From positions 6,168,501 to 6,232,500 of the forward strand of contig NZ_CP022219.1 in the NCBI RefSeq assembly GCF_004114915.1: a stretch of DNA of 64,000 nt, given 5' to 3'. The notes beneath the pieces are model-generated. The model saw only the letters and a list, made by a program, of their open reading frames with translations, searched no databases and had not been told where the DNA came from. The position numbers and the translations under genes are program-made. Position 1 is the first letter of the stretch; each line of letters opens with the position of its first letter. Below are positions 1 to 9,760 of this stretch, piece by piece. This stretch comes from Bradyrhizobium guangxiense. Lineage in GTDB: Bacteria > Pseudomonadota > Alphaproteobacteria > Rhizobiales > Xanthobacteraceae.

Positions 1-133
1 CCGCCGCAGCTCAAGGAGCGAAGGCAGAAGCGACACACCCGTCGAAGTCTTGCGGGGATGATGAAGCTTGATGGGTTTCGCAGGTGCTCTACCCGTCCTG
101 CGCAGCTCAAACCATCCAACCCAGTAGATGTGA

Positions 134-607
134 TCAACCGTCCTCGCGACGCCGCCCCGCAAATCGTTCGTCGGCCCGGCGCAGGCGCCGGCACAGCTCG
201 CGATTGATGTTCTGCAGCACGATCACATAGGCGTGGATGTCGGCCTTGTAGCAGGCGTAGAGATTCTTGGCGGTCAGCTCGTACAGCACCGTCGGCACCT
301 CCGCGACCACCGTGGCGGAGCGGTTCTGCATTTCGATCAGTGTCATCTCGCCGAAGAAATCACCACGCTCCAGAACTGAAATCGGGATGACGCTGCCCGC
401 ATTCGCCCGCTTGCTCACCGCGAGCCGGCCGGACTTGACGATGAACATCGAGCGTCCCGGCTCGCCTTCCGTCACGACGATGGCGTTGCCATCGAAGCGG
501 CGCTCGACCAGCATCGACATCAAGAGGTCGATGCCTGGCTCGGAAAGACCGCCGAAGAACGGCGTCGCGAGCAGGAACGCTTTCAGATCGGGGGCAGCAA
601 CAGCCAT
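134..607 (-). CDS. Cyclic nucleotide-binding domain protein
   Basis: A 157-residue protein made almost entirely of one cNMP-binding (Crp-type) beta-barrel, residues about 10-130. The phosphate-binding cassette is visible around residues 82-102, with GDFFGEMTLIEMQNRSATVV matching the family pattern (FGE, then R-S-A). There is no helix-turn-helix after the barrel, only a basic tail (RRLRRADER), so it is not a Crp/Fnr transcription factor; single-domain forms are usually regulatory subunits of unknown partners. The reading frame runs open upstream to 1348, but homology begins at the ATG at 607; no clear Shine-Dalgarno is seen there. It is divergent from the luciferase-like gene. Confidence 0.8.
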   Translation of the reverse strand: MAVAAPDLKAFLLATPFFGGLSEPGIDLLMSMLVERRFDGNAIVVTEGEPGRSMFIVKSGRLAVSKRANAGSVIPISVLERGDFFGEMTLIEMQNRSATVVAEVPTVLYELTAKNLYACYKADIHAYVIVLQNINRELCRRLRRADERFAGRRREDG

Positions 608-784
608 CGGGCGAGGATACGCGCCGTCACCGACTGCGGCAAGCAGCGGTAGAATGGGCAGAGCAAAAACGGACCCAGCAAGCCTCGTTCGACGATGAAC
701 CATGATAGGTCTCGCCAATGCCCTACCCATCCGGCGGGCCGACACTACATGTGTTGGCACAGCTCCCTCCCGCCGGTATTTCCC

Positions 785-1789
<1,005 letters not shown>

Positions 1790-1799
1790 GGGCCCGACT

Positions 1800-1821
1800 G
1801 TCGCGACGATGAAGGCGCGAC
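1800..1821. terminator. Possible bidirectional hairpin between convergent genes
   Basis: GTCGCG (1800-1805) and CGCGAC (1816-1821) form a short GC-rich stem with a 10-nt loop in the 41-bp gap between two convergent genes. There is no T-tract on either side, so this is a weak call. Confidence 0.3.
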
Positions 1822-1830
1822 TTGCGTGTT

Positions 1831-2706
1831 TCAATCCGGAAAGCCGAACAGCTTTGCCGGATTGTGCACCAGGATCTTCTCCAGCTCAGCCTGGTCCGGC
1901 GCGTAGCGGTACATCAGCTCGAGCAGATCGGCGTCGTTCGGCGGCTGCTTGACGGAGACCGGATGCGGCCAGTCGCTGGCCCAGACGCAGCGGTCGACGG
2001 CCGCTTCGATATAGGCGCGCGCAATCGGGATCACGTCGTCATAGGGCGCGCCGGCCTTCGAGGTTTTCTCGCCGAGCGACAGCATCACCCAGAAATTGCC
2101 CTTCTTGAGCAGCTCCAGCATCTTGCGCAGATTCGGATCGTCCTTGCCGGCCTGCGGATCGGGCCGCGCCATGTGGTCGATCAGCACGGGTACGTCGAGG
2201 TTCTCGTACTTGGCGACGCTGGAGATGATGCCGTCCTTCTCGGGCTGGATCTTGACGTACCAGCCGAGCTCGCGGATGCGGGCGATGGCGCGGGCGAAGT
2301 CGGCATCGGACAGCACGGCGCCGAGCTCCTGGCGGAAGCTGAAGCGCGCGCCACGCACGCCGGCATCATGCAGCTTGGCGAGATAGGAGTCGCTGGCTTC
2401 CGCGAACACCAGCGCATTGGCGCAACCGCGATAGTTCGGGCCCATCGCTTTGAGCCCGTCGAGCACGACGGCATGATCGGCGCCGTAGGTCGTGGTCTGC
2501 ACGATGATGCCGCGCTCGATGCCGAGCTGCTTGTGCATGCGCAGCGCCGCTTCCCAGGTCGCGGTCGGCATCCGATAGGCCGCACCGGGACGCTCCGGAT
2601 ATTTGTCGACCGGGCCCAGCACGTGAAACTGGCTGTCGACGGTTTTGGGCGGCGGTGCCTTGATCGGGCGGCGCGGATTGGGGTCGAACGGCAGATAGGT
2701 CGGCAT
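1831..2706 (-). CDS. Amidohydrolase family protein (PDC-lactonase-like)
   Basis: A 291-residue TIM-barrel hydrolase of the amidohydrolase-2 group that includes 2-pyrone-4,6-dicarboxylate lactonase. Visible motifs are DSQFHVLGP (residues 24-32), LIDHMARP and ASDWPHP, the last holding the conserved barrel-end Asp. The usual D-x-H-x-H becomes D-S-Q-F-H, so the first His is Gln, arguing against a classical binuclear metal site. It is the last gene of a six-gene minus-strand operon, 12 bp after the RidA-like gene; GAAGGAG precedes the ATG. Likely acts on a lactone or amide ring-cleavage product; the exact substrate is unknown. Confidence 0.82.
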   Translation of the reverse strand: MPTYLPFDPNPRRPIKAPPPKTVDSQFHVLGPVDKYPERPGAAYRMPTATWEAALRMHKQLGIERGIIVQTTTYGADHAVVLDGLKAMGPNYRGCANALVFAEASDSYLAKLHDAGVRGARFSFRQELGAVLSDADFARAIARIRELGWYVKIQPEKDGIISSVAKYENLDVPVLIDHMARPDPQAGKDDPNLRKMLELLKKGNFWVMLSLGEKTSKAGAPYDDVIPIARAYIEAAVDRCVWASDWPHPVSVKQPPNDADLLELMYRYAPDQAELEKILVHNPAKLFGFPD

Positions 2707-2718
2707 GCAAGCGCTCCT

Positions 2719-3111
2719 TCAGTCGATCACGGCGGTGAAGTCGCACTGCACCAGCGCGCCGCCATCCATATTGTCCATCGGCAGCGCATGACGCGCCGGG
2801 CGCGAATGCTCGTCCGGAAACATTTTTAGCCATTCGACGTTGACGGGGCCGCGCTGCGTGCGGTCCTTCAGCCACACCGTCATCTTGATGATGTCGTCGG
2901 TGGTGCCGCCGGCGGCCTCCACGGTCGCCTTCATATGCGCGAACATGTTGGCGCATTGCGCATCAAGGCTCTCCGGCATCACGCCGGCCGCGTCACGACC
3001 GAGGATGACGCCGGACATCACGAGATTGCCGATGCGGCAGGCGTTCGGAATCGGATTGGCGTGCTTGAAGCCGCCGATATGGATGCTCTTGCGCCGCGTG
3101 TGGCCACTCAT
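2719..3111 (-). CDS. RidA/YjgF/YER057c family protein
   Basis: A 130-residue RidA-superfamily protein. The ATG at 3111 follows GAGGGAG at good spacing. The C-terminal region keeps the Pro-Ala-Arg (in SRPARHALP) that carries the catalytic Arg in enamine/imine deaminases. The family includes RidA itself and 2-aminomuconate deaminases of aminoaromatic meta-cleavage pathways. Because it sits between an HpaH-like hydratase and an amidohydrolase in one operon, a catabolic deaminase role is more likely than housekeeping RidA, but that is inference from context. Confidence 0.85.
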   Translation of the reverse strand: MSGHTRRKSIHIGGFKHANPIPNACRIGNLVMSGVILGRDAAGVMPESLDAQCANMFAHMKATVEAAGGTTDDIIKMTVWLKDRTQRGPVNVEWLKMFPDEHSRPARHALPMDNMDGGALVQCDFTAVID

Positions 3112-3135
3112 GGTGGGCTCCCTCTTCTCGTTGGT

Positions 3136-3939
3136 TCAAACGAATTGGCACGACACCGAGCCGAACGCGCCGTAATCGGCGTGGAAGGTGTCGCCGCGGC
3201 GGATGTCGACAGGCCGCGTGAACGATCCCGCCAGCACGACCTCGCCGGCTTTGAGATGCTCGTCATGCGGAGCCAGGCGGTTGGCGAGCCAGGCGATGCC
3301 GTTGGCGGGATGGTTGAGCACGCCGGCCGCAAGCCCTGTCTCCTCGACCTCGCCATTGCGGAACAGCAGCGCGCCGATCCAGCGCAGATCGGCATCCATC
3401 GGGCGGATCGGCCGGCCTCCGAGCACCAGCGCGGCATTGGCGGCGTTGTCGGAGATCGTGTCCATCACCTTGCGCGTCTTGCCGGTCTCGGGATCGACGC
3501 GGTGCATGCGCGTCTCCAGGATCTCCAGCGCGGGGGTCACGTAGTCGGTGGCGTTGAGCACGTCGAAGATGGTGCAATCCGGTCCGCGCAACGGCGCCCT
3601 CAGCACGAAGGCGAGCTCGACCTCGATTCGCGGCGCGTGGAAGCGGTCGAACGGGATCGGCGTGGCGTCGGCATAGAACATGTCGGCGAACAGCACGCCG
3701 TAATCCGGCTCGTTGATGCCGACCGCGTTCTGCATCGCTTTCGAGGTCAGGCCGATCTTGTGGCCCTTGATGATGCGTCCGCGGCCGAGCTGCAGCTTGG
3801 TCCAGGCGCGCTGGACGGCGTAGGCGTCCTCGATGCTGAAATCGGGATACTCCTTTGTGAACATCGGGATCAGTGATTTCGTGCGCTCGGCTTCATCGAG
3901 GCGCGCGGCGAGGCGTTCGATCGTGGCAATATCCAGCAT
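3136..3939 (-). CDS. 2-oxo-hepta-3-ene-1,7-dioate hydratase-like / 2-keto-4-pentenoate hydratase family
   Basis: A 267-residue protein, exactly the usual HpaH length. The family is the hydratase/decarboxylase branch of the FAH fold, acting on 2-oxo-dienoates made by meta-cleavage of catechols; 4-oxalocrotonate decarboxylases are close relatives. Visible are [12 protein letters not shown] (residues 59-70), the metal-binding [10 protein letters not shown] segment, and [15 protein letters not shown]. The ATG at 3939 follows GGAGC that overlaps the end of the upstream FAH gene (3-bp gap). Hydratase and decarboxylase cannot be told apart here. Confidence 0.88.
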   Translation of the reverse strand: MLDIATIERLAARLDEAERTKSLIPMFTKEYPDFSIEDAYAVQRAWTKLQLGRGRIIKGHKIGLTSKAMQNAVGINEPDYGVLFADMFYADATPIPFDRFHAPRIEVELAFVLRAPLRGPDCTIFDVLNATDYVTPALEILETRMHRVDPETGKTRKVMDTISDNAANAALVLGGRPIRPMDADLRWIGALLFRNGEVEETGLAAGVLNHPANGIAWLANRLAPHDEHLKAGEVVLAGSFTRPVDIRRGDTFHADYGAFGSVSCQFV

Positions 3940-3942
3940 TGC

Positions 3943-4803
3943 TTATTGCTCCGCCGCGACCGTGTTACGCAGCACGCCGATGCGGCTGGATTCGACCTCG
4001 ACGACGTCGCCGACCTTCAGCCAGCGCGGCGGATCGAAGCGCGCACCGGCCCCCGTCGGCGTGCCGGTCACGATCATGTCGCCGGGTTTCAGAGTGGCGA
4101 AGGTCGAGAGATAGGAGATGATGAAATCGAACGGAAACATCAGCCGCTCGGTCGTGTCCTGCTGCCGCACCTCGCCGTTGACGCGCGTGACGATGTCGTG
4201 CGGACCGCGCGGGTCGAGTTCGCCCGCCGTGACGATCCACGGGCCGATGCTGCCGGAGCGGTCGAAATTCTTGCCCTGCGTGACGTTGAACTTGCCGTGG
4301 CGCAGCCAGTCGCGGATCGTGCCTTCGTTGCACAAGGTCATGCCGAAGATGTGCGACCACGCCCGTTCGCGCGGGATGTGGCGGGCGCCCTGCCCGATCA
4401 CGATGACCAGCTCGCCTTCATAGTCGAGCTGATCGGAAACCTTGGGCTTCTCCAGCGGCTGGCCGGAGCCGGTCATCGACGACATGCTGCGCACGAACAG
4501 GCTGGGATATTTGGGCAGGTCGGAATTGTCTTTGTATTCGGCGTTGCGCTCGGCGTAGTTGACGCCGATGCACCAGAGCTTTTCCGGCGCCAGCACCGGC
4601 GGCAGCAGCACGAGCTTGTCCAGCGCGTAGTCCGGCTTTTGTCCGGCGACGGCCTCCTGCGCATCGGCGAGTGCGTTGGCCGCGATCAGCGCCTTCACAT
4701 CCGAATAGTCGCGGCCGAGCCGCCTGGTCAGATCGACCACGCCGCCTTCGACGGCCGCGCCATAGCGCGCCTCGCCGTCCAGGAGATAGCTCAGGAGTCG
4801 CAT
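3943..4803 (-). CDS. Fumarylacetoacetate hydrolase family protein
   Basis: A 286-residue FAH-family protein, a fold that hydrolyses C-C bonds of acylpyruvates or isomerises and decarboxylates homoprotocatechuate products with a bound divalent metal. Metal-ligand segment LDYEGELVIVIG and the terminal PGDMIVTGTPTGAG typical of the family are both present. The start at 4803 follows GGAGGAAAC. Together with the adjacent hydratase it forms the classic pair of a meta-cleavage lower pathway. Confidence 0.88.
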   Translation of the reverse strand: MRLLSYLLDGEARYGAAVEGGVVDLTRRLGRDYSDVKALIAANALADAQEAVAGQKPDYALDKLVLLPPVLAPEKLWCIGVNYAERNAEYKDNSDLPKYPSLFVRSMSSMTGSGQPLEKPKVSDQLDYEGELVIVIGQGARHIPRERAWSHIFGMTLCNEGTIRDWLRHGKFNVTQGKNFDRSGSIGPWIVTAGELDPRGPHDIVTRVNGEVRQQDTTERLMFPFDFIISYLSTFATLKPGDMIVTGTPTGAGARFDPPRWLKVGDVVEVESSRIGVLRNTVAAEQ

Positions 4804-4855
4804 TGTCGTTTCCTCCGATGACGTTGAGGCGGCCTGGCCGGCGACCGGCCTGCGC

Positions 4856-5473
4856 TCAGTCTTTCGATTTGGGGGTCTGGAACACGGTATTCAGCGTCAC
4901 GATCTCGCCGAGCCGGGCGTAGCGCGGGCCGCCAATGCGTGCGATCGGATCGAGTGCCCTGGTTTCGACCTTGCCGTCGTTGACGAGGCCGTCGCGCAAA
5001 TGGAACATCACGACCTCGCCGACGATGAGCCGGCTCTTGGCATCACCGAATTCCAGGCACTGGCGGAAGCGGCATTCCATCGCGACCGGCGCGGCCGCGA
5101 GCCGCGGCACCTTGATGCATTCGCTCGCGACCGTCTCGAGCCCGAGATGCTCAACCTCACTGACTTCAGGCGGATGCTCGACCGAGCTGTCGTGCAAGGC
5201 CTGCATCAGCGGCGTATCGGCGATGTGGATGACGTATTCCTCGGTATCGAGGATGTTATGCGCGGTGTCTTTGTAATCGGCACCCTTGCGGCCGACGCTG
5301 ATGGCGAGCATCGGCGGCTTCTGGGAGACGAAGGTGAAGGCGCTGAACGGCGCGAGGTTGAGCACGCCCGTGGCTGACAGGCTCGTGACCCACGCGATCG
5401 GGCGCGGCACCACGATGCCGGTCATCAGGCGATAGATGCGCTCCGCACCGTGCTCGCTGGGGTCGATCCGCAT
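4856..5473 (-). CDS. Flavin reductase-like FMN-binding split-barrel protein
   Basis: A 205-residue member of the flavin reductase-like family (FMN-binding split barrel). Recognisable are the N-terminal RPIAWVTSLSATGVLNLAPFSAF and the following KPPMLAISV strand. Members either supply reduced flavin to two-component monooxygenases or act as oxidoreductases on their own. It begins 3 bp after the upstream Bug receptor stop and continues the same operon. No oxygenase partner is inside the operon; the LLM monooxygenase at 785 is the closest candidate. Confidence 0.85.
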   Translation of the reverse strand: MRIDPSEHGAERIYRLMTGIVVPRPIAWVTSLSATGVLNLAPFSAFTFVSQKPPMLAISVGRKGADYKDTAHNILDTEEYVIHIADTPLMQALHDSSVEHPPEVSEVEHLGLETVASECIKVPRLAAAPVAMECRFRQCLEFGDAKSRLIVGEVVMFHLRDGLVNDGKVETRALDPIARIGGPRYARLGEIVTLNTVFQTPKSKD

Positions 5474-5476
5474 CGA

Positions 5477-6442
5477 TCAATCCGCCCTGATGTTGGCTTT
5501 GCGCACGACCGGAATCCATTTGGCATCCTCCCGCTCGAGATAGGCCTTGAACTCGTCCGGCGTCATCGCCGTCGCTTCGCCGCCGAGCTTCTCGAACTTG
5601 TCGACCACGCCGGGGTCTTTCAGGATCGCGACCAGCGTCTCGTGCAGCTTCTCAACGACAGCTGCCGGCGTGCCGGCGGGCGCGAACAGGCCGGTGAAGG
5701 TCTGGCCGTCAAAGTCCTTGTAGCCGAGCTCGGTGAAGGTCGGCACATCAGGCAGCGACTTCAGACGGTGCGGGCTGGTGACGGCGAGCGGGCGGAACAG
5801 GCCGGCCTTGATGTGCTGGAGGCTGACCGTGAGCTGGTCGAACGCGAACTGCACCTGGCCGCCGAGCAGGTCGTTGATCGCCGGCGCGTTGCCGCGGTAA
5901 TGCGCGGTGACCCATTGCAGGTCGAGATTGGACTGCATCAGCTCGCTGAGCAGGTGGTTGGTAGTGCCGGGACCAGGCGAGGCCATCGTCAACTTGCCGG
6001 GCTCGCGCTTGGCGAGGTCGATGAACTCCTTGAAGTTCGTCGCCTGTACCGACGGATGCACCTCAAGCACCAAAGGTGTCATCGAGATGGTCGAGATCGG
6101 CAGGAAGTCCTTCTTCCAATTATAGGCCTCGCGCTTGTTGATCTCCGTTGCGAACAGCACCGGACCGTTGGCGCCGACGAACAGCGTGTAGCCGTCGGGC
6201 GCCGACTTGGCGAAGGCCTCGCCCGCGATCATGCCGCCGGCGCCGGCCTTGTTCTCGATGATGAAAGGCTGGCCGAGCTTTTCCTGAAGCTTGTCGGCGA
6301 CGATGCGCGCGGCGCTGTCGACGTTGCCGCCGGCGGGATAAGGCACGATCAGCTTGACGCTGCGGGCCGGCCATTGCTGGCCCGATGCGGGCGCCGCCAG
6401 CATCGCGGCTGCAGCAGCTATGGCAATCCAGATTAATCTCAT
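5477..6442 (-). CDS. Tripartite tricarboxylate transporter (TTT) substrate-binding protein, Bug family
   Basis: A 321-residue periplasmic receptor with a signal peptide (residues 1 to about 22, ending ASGQ) followed by WPARSVKLIVPYPAGGNVD, the characteristic Bug opening that binds carboxylate ligands. The frame is open to 6775, but the ATG at 6442 is chosen because it starts the signal peptide and follows GGGAGG. No TctA/TctB membrane genes lie in the window, which is common for Bug proteins. It is the first gene of the operon and probably captures the aromatic acid or related substrate. Divergent to the IclR gene, sharing a 127-bp control region. Confidence 0.88.
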   Translation of the reverse strand: MRLIWIAIAAAAAMLAAPASGQQWPARSVKLIVPYPAGGNVDSAARIVADKLQEKLGQPFIIENKAGAGGMIAGEAFAKSAPDGYTLFVGANGPVLFATEINKREAYNWKKDFLPISTISMTPLVLEVHPSVQATNFKEFIDLAKREPGKLTMASPGPGTTNHLLSELMQSNLDLQWVTAHYRGNAPAINDLLGGQVQFAFDQLTVSLQHIKAGLFRPLAVTSPHRLKSLPDVPTFTELGYKDFDGQTFTGLFAPAGTPAAVVEKLHETLVAILKDPGVVDKFEKLGGEATAMTPDEFKAYLEREDAKWIPVVRKANIRAD

Positions 6443-6557
6443 GTTAACCTCCCGACGGCGCTTCCAATTGAACTCGAACGCCTGACGTTGCGCCTGGCGC
6501 CCAATCGCCGCGCAATCTCCAGATGAGCGCTTTACCTGTCGAGTGAATTGTGGCGTT

Positions 6558-6578
6558 CTTGTCCATATTATGGACAAG
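6558..6578. promoter_or_regulatory. Perfect inverted-repeat operator over the iclR start
   Basis: CTTGTCCATA (6558-6567) and TATGGACAAG (6569-6578) form a perfect 10-bp inverted repeat around one central base. It lies in the divergent region between the Bug-receptor operon and the IclR gene and covers the likely iclR ATG at 6570. IclR-family regulators bind such palindromes and usually autoregulate, so this is the best candidate operator. Confidence 0.65.
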
Positions 6579-7370
6579 ACACGTCCCCCGAAAGCCAGCC
6601 GCGGCGCACTGGAACCGCGACAGGGCGCGCAGGCGATCCGCCGCGCGCTTACCGTCCTGCGCATTCTTGCCGCAGGCCGCGAGGACGGTGTGCCATTGGC
6701 CGAGGTGGTGCGCACAACCGGCCTCACCCGTCCGACCGTGCATCGCATCATCCACGTGTTGATCGAGGAGGGCATCGTCGAGCGGCACGAGCGAACCGGC
6801 CGCTACGCGATCGGCAATCAGGTGCCGGAACTCGCGCTGGCGCGTCCCCGTCCGTCGCGGCTTTTGATCGCCGCCAATCCGTCGCTGCAGCGTGCCTCCG
6901 CCGAGATCGGTGACACGCTGTTCCTGACGGTGCGGACCGGCAACGACACGCTGTGCGTCGATCGCAGGATCGGGGTCTACCCGATCCAGGTGCTGTCGAT
7001 CGAGGTCGGCGCGCGGCGGCCGCTCGGCGTCTCCAGCGCGGGCATCGCCATCCTCGCCGCGATGCCGGCGCAGGACGCGCGAAAAATCGTCGCGGCCAAC
7101 GAGAAGCGGTTCGAGGCCTACAAGACCGACGTGGCGACGGTCGTCGGCGAGGTCACTGCAGCGCGACGGCTGGGATACGGCATGAGGGAGATCGGCCTCA
7201 TCCAGGGCACGAAATCGATCTCGACCTGGATCAAGACGCCGGATGGCCAGCCGGCCGCAGCGATGACGGTCTCCGCCGTTCGCACGAGGCTCGGGCCAAG
7301 ACGCGAGCAGGAGGTGGCGGAGATCTTGCTACGGGAGACACGGATCATCGAGCAGGCGATCGGGGGGTAG
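6570..7370 (+). CDS. IclR family transcriptional regulator
   Basis: A 266-residue regulator with an N-terminal winged helix-turn-helix (roughly residues 20-80; LAEVVRTTGLTRPTVHRIIH is the recognition region) and a C-terminal IclR effector domain with GTKSISTWI near the end. An in-frame GTG at 6543 would add nine residues; the ATG at 6570 is preferred although it lies inside the operator palindrome. It is divergent from the catabolic operon at 6442-1831 and probably controls it in response to a pathway aromatic acid or intermediate. Confidence 0.88.
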   Translation: MDKTRPPKASRGALEPRQGAQAIRRALTVLRILAAGREDGVPLAEVVRTTGLTRPTVHRIIHVLIEEGIVERHERTGRYAIGNQVPELALARPRPSRLLIAANPSLQRASAEIGDTLFLTVRTGNDTLCVDRRIGVYPIQVLSIEVGARRPLGVSSAGIAILAAMPAQDARKIVAANEKRFEAYKTDVATVVGEVTAARRLGYGMREIGLIQGTKSISTWIKTPDGQPAAAMTVSAVRTRLGPRREQEVAEILLRETRIIEQAIGG

Positions 7371-7436
7371 CTCTCTCTCGTTCGGAGAGTGCACCGCATG
7401 TGCGCTTCGCGTTGAAGGCACTGGATCTGCCGCAGC

Positions 7437-7520
7437 GTCATGGCCGGGCTTGTCCCGGCGATCCATGCCTTTCCTCGCGGCACGAAGAACGTGGATGCCC
7501 GGAACAAGCCCGGCCATGAC
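7437..7520. repeat. Palindromic interspersed repeat (rhizobial type)
   Basis: Imperfect inverted repeat: a left arm from 7437 (GTCATGGCCGGGCTTGT onward) pairs with a right arm ending at 7520 (ACAAGCCCGGCCATGAC), with about 20 bp between the arms. It fills most of the 239-bp gap between iclR and metY. I recall this sequence type as a dispersed intergenic repeat of Bradyrhizobium genomes; copy number cannot be checked here. Confidence 0.7.
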
Positions 7521-7609
7521 GACCTCTTGTGTGGGCTGTCAATGGGCTGACTTCGCACTCCATTTTATGGCACAACGCCCCACCACCGACCGACCAAACG
7601 AGGCCACGC

Positions 7610-8905
7610 ATGCCCGCGCCAAAACCGCCTGCCTTCGAGACCCTGAGCCTGCATGCGGGCCAGCACCCGGATCCCGCGACCGGCGCCCGGGCGGTGCCGA
7701 TCTACCAGACCACGTCCTACGTGTTCCAGGATTCCGACCACGCCGCGGCGCTGTTCAATCTGGAGCGCGCCGGCCACATCTATACCCGCATCTCCAACCC
7801 CACCACCGGCGTGCTGGAGGAGCGGCTCGCGGCGCTCGAAGGCGGCGTCGGCGCGATCTGCACTGCGAGCGGCATGGCCGCGCTACATCTGGCGATCGCG
7901 ACGCTGCTGAGCGCCGGCGACCACATCGTGGCGTCGAGCTCGCTCTATGGCGGCACCATCAATTTGCTGGCGCACACGCTGCCGCGCTTCGGCATCACCA
8001 CCAGCTTCGTCAAGCCGCGCGATCTCGAAGCGTTCCGCGCGGCGATTAGGCCGAACACGAAGCTCGTGATCGGCGAGACCATCGGCAATCCCGGGTTGGA
8101 AGTGCTCGATATCCCGAAGGTTGCGGCGATCGCCCATGAGGCAAAGATCCCACTGCTGATCGACAACACTTTCGCCACGCCATATCTGAGCCGTCCGATC
8201 GAGCTCGGCGCCGACATCGTCATGCATTCGGCCACCAAATGGATCGGCGGCCACGGCATCGCGATCGGCGGCGCGATCATCGACGGAGGCCGGTTCGACT
8301 GGCGCGGATCGGGCAAGTTCGCCGTGCTGACCGAACCCTATGGCGGCTATCACGGCATCGTCTTCGACGAGCAGTTCGGCACGAGCGCCTTCATCATTCG
8401 CGCCCGCACGGAAGGTTTGCGCGATTTCGGTGCCTGCCTGTCGCCGACCAACGCATTCCAGCTCCTGCAGGGCGTCGAGACCCTCGGCGTGCGCATGGAC
8501 CGACACATGCAGAACACGCATCTCGTGCTCGAAGCACTGAAGTCCAACAAGGCCGTGGACTGGGTGCTGCATCCCTCGCTGGAGACGCATACGGACTATC
8601 AGCTCGCCAAGCAGTTGCTGCCGCGCGGCGCCGGCTCGATCATCTCCTTCGGCATCAAGGGCGGGCGGCCCGCCGGGCGCAAGTTCATCGAAAGCTTGCG
8701 CATGATCAGCCATCTCGCCAATGTCGGCGACGCCAAGACACTGGTGATCCACCCGGCGTCGACCACGCATCAGCAGATGGATCCCGAGCAGCTCAAGGCG
8801 GCCGGCATCGGTGAAGAGCTGGTGCGGCTGTCGGTCGGCATCGAGACGGCAAGCGACATCATCGACGATCTGGCGCAGGCGCTGCGCATCTCGCAAAAGG
8901 TCTGA
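7610..8905 (+). CDS. metY: O-acetylhomoserine aminocarboxypropyltransferase (O-acetylhomoserine sulfhydrylase)
   Basis: A 431-residue Cys/Met-metabolism PLP enzyme, standard length for MetY, which makes homocysteine from O-acetylhomoserine and sulfide. The PLP lysine is Lys210 in [10 protein letters not shown]. Also visible are [20 protein letters not shown] at the N-terminus and [14 protein letters not shown] before the lysine. The ATG at 7610 is chosen because the conserved start (ETLSLHAGQ) follows directly; the frame is open to 7529. I looked for a SAM riboswitch upstream and recognised none. The next gene starts 4 bp downstream. Confidence 0.92.
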   Translation: MPAPKPPAFETLSLHAGQHPDPATGARAVPIYQTTSYVFQDSDHAAALFNLERAGHIYTRISNPTTGVLEERLAALEGGVGAICTASGMAALHLAIATLLSAGDHIVASSSLYGGTINLLAHTLPRFGITTSFVKPRDLEAFRAAIRPNTKLVIGETIGNPGLEVLDIPKVAAIAHEAKIPLLIDNTFATPYLSRPIELGADIVMHSATKWIGGHGIAIGGAIIDGGRFDWRGSGKFAVLTEPYGGYHGIVFDEQFGTSAFIIRARTEGLRDFGACLSPTNAFQLLQGVETLGVRMDRHMQNTHLVLEALKSNKAVDWVLHPSLETHTDYQLAKQLLPRGAGSIISFGIKGGRPAGRKFIESLRMISHLANVGDAKTLVIHPASTTHQQMDPEQLKAAGIGEELVRLSVGIETASDIIDDLAQALRISQKV

Positions 8906-8909
8906 CACC

Positions 8910-9692
8910 ATGAAGCTCTCCGTCAACGGCGCTGACGTGTTTGTCGCAACCGGCGGCCGCGACTTCGACAAATCGCTGCCCACGGTCGTGTTCATCCACG
9001 GCGCCGGCTTCGACCATTCGACCTGGGCGCTGCATACGCGCTGGTTCGCCCATCACGGTTTTGGCGTGATGGCGCCCGATCTTCCCGGGCACGGCCGCTC
9101 TACTGGGCCTTCGCTCGGCAGCATCGCCGAGATGGCCGACTGGACCGCGGCGCTGCTCGATGCGGCTGGCAGCTCGAAGGCGCATCTGATCGGCCATTCC
9201 ATGGGATCGCTGATCTCGCTGGAGACCGCCGCGCGGCATCCGGACAAGGTCTCCGCGCTGAGCCTGATCGGCACCGCCGCAACCATGACAGTCGGCCCGG
9301 ATCTCCTAAAGGCCGCCGAGGCCAATTCGCAGGATGCCAACGACATGGTCTCGATCTGGGGCCTCGGCTTCAACGCCGAGCTCGGCGGCAGCCTCGCGCC
9401 GGGCCTGTGGATGCATGGCGGCGCGCAGGCCGTGCTGAAGTCATGCGAGCCGGGCGTGCTGTTCAGGGATCTGTCCGCCTGCAATTCCTATACGAATGCG
9501 CTCACCGCCGCTGCGAGCGTGAAGGTGCCGACGACGCTGATCCTTGGCGAGCGGGACATGATGACACCGGCGAAGGCAGGCAAGGCGCTCGCGGCCGCGA
9601 TCGCTCATGCGAAGACCGTCGTGATGCCAGGCGCCGGACACATGATCATGGCCGAGCGGCCGGACGAATTGCTGGCGGCGTTGAAGGGTTGA
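8910..9692 (+). CDS. Alpha/beta hydrolase
   Basis: A 260-residue alpha/beta hydrolase. The nucleophile elbow is GHSMG with Ser97; the acid is probably Asp in LGERDMMTP and the base His in GAGHMIM. The oxyanion-side HGAGFDHSTW is near residues 30-39. It starts 4 bp after the metY stop, so the two are probably co-transcribed, but it lacks the features of homoserine acetyltransferase (MetX) and its substrate is unknown. Confidence 0.85.
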   Translation: MKLSVNGADVFVATGGRDFDKSLPTVVFIHGAGFDHSTWALHTRWFAHHGFGVMAPDLPGHGRSTGPSLGSIAEMADWTAALLDAAGSSKAHLIGHSMGSLISLETAARHPDKVSALSLIGTAATMTVGPDLLKAAEANSQDANDMVSIWGLGFNAELGGSLAPGLWMHGGAQAVLKSCEPGVLFRDLSACNSYTNALTAAASVKVPTTLILGERDMMTPAKAGKALAAAIAHAKTVVMPGAGHMIMAERPDELLAALKG

Positions 9693-9760
9693 TCGGATCA
9701 ATCTTCCGCGTTGCGCGTTGCGGTCGGACATCCCTGCGATTCAAGAAGGGAACTCGACCC

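Noticed and set aside
7371-7609. SAM-II or other riboswitch before metY
   Set aside because: The gap is mostly a palindromic repeat; I could not find the conserved pairing or purine-rich pattern.
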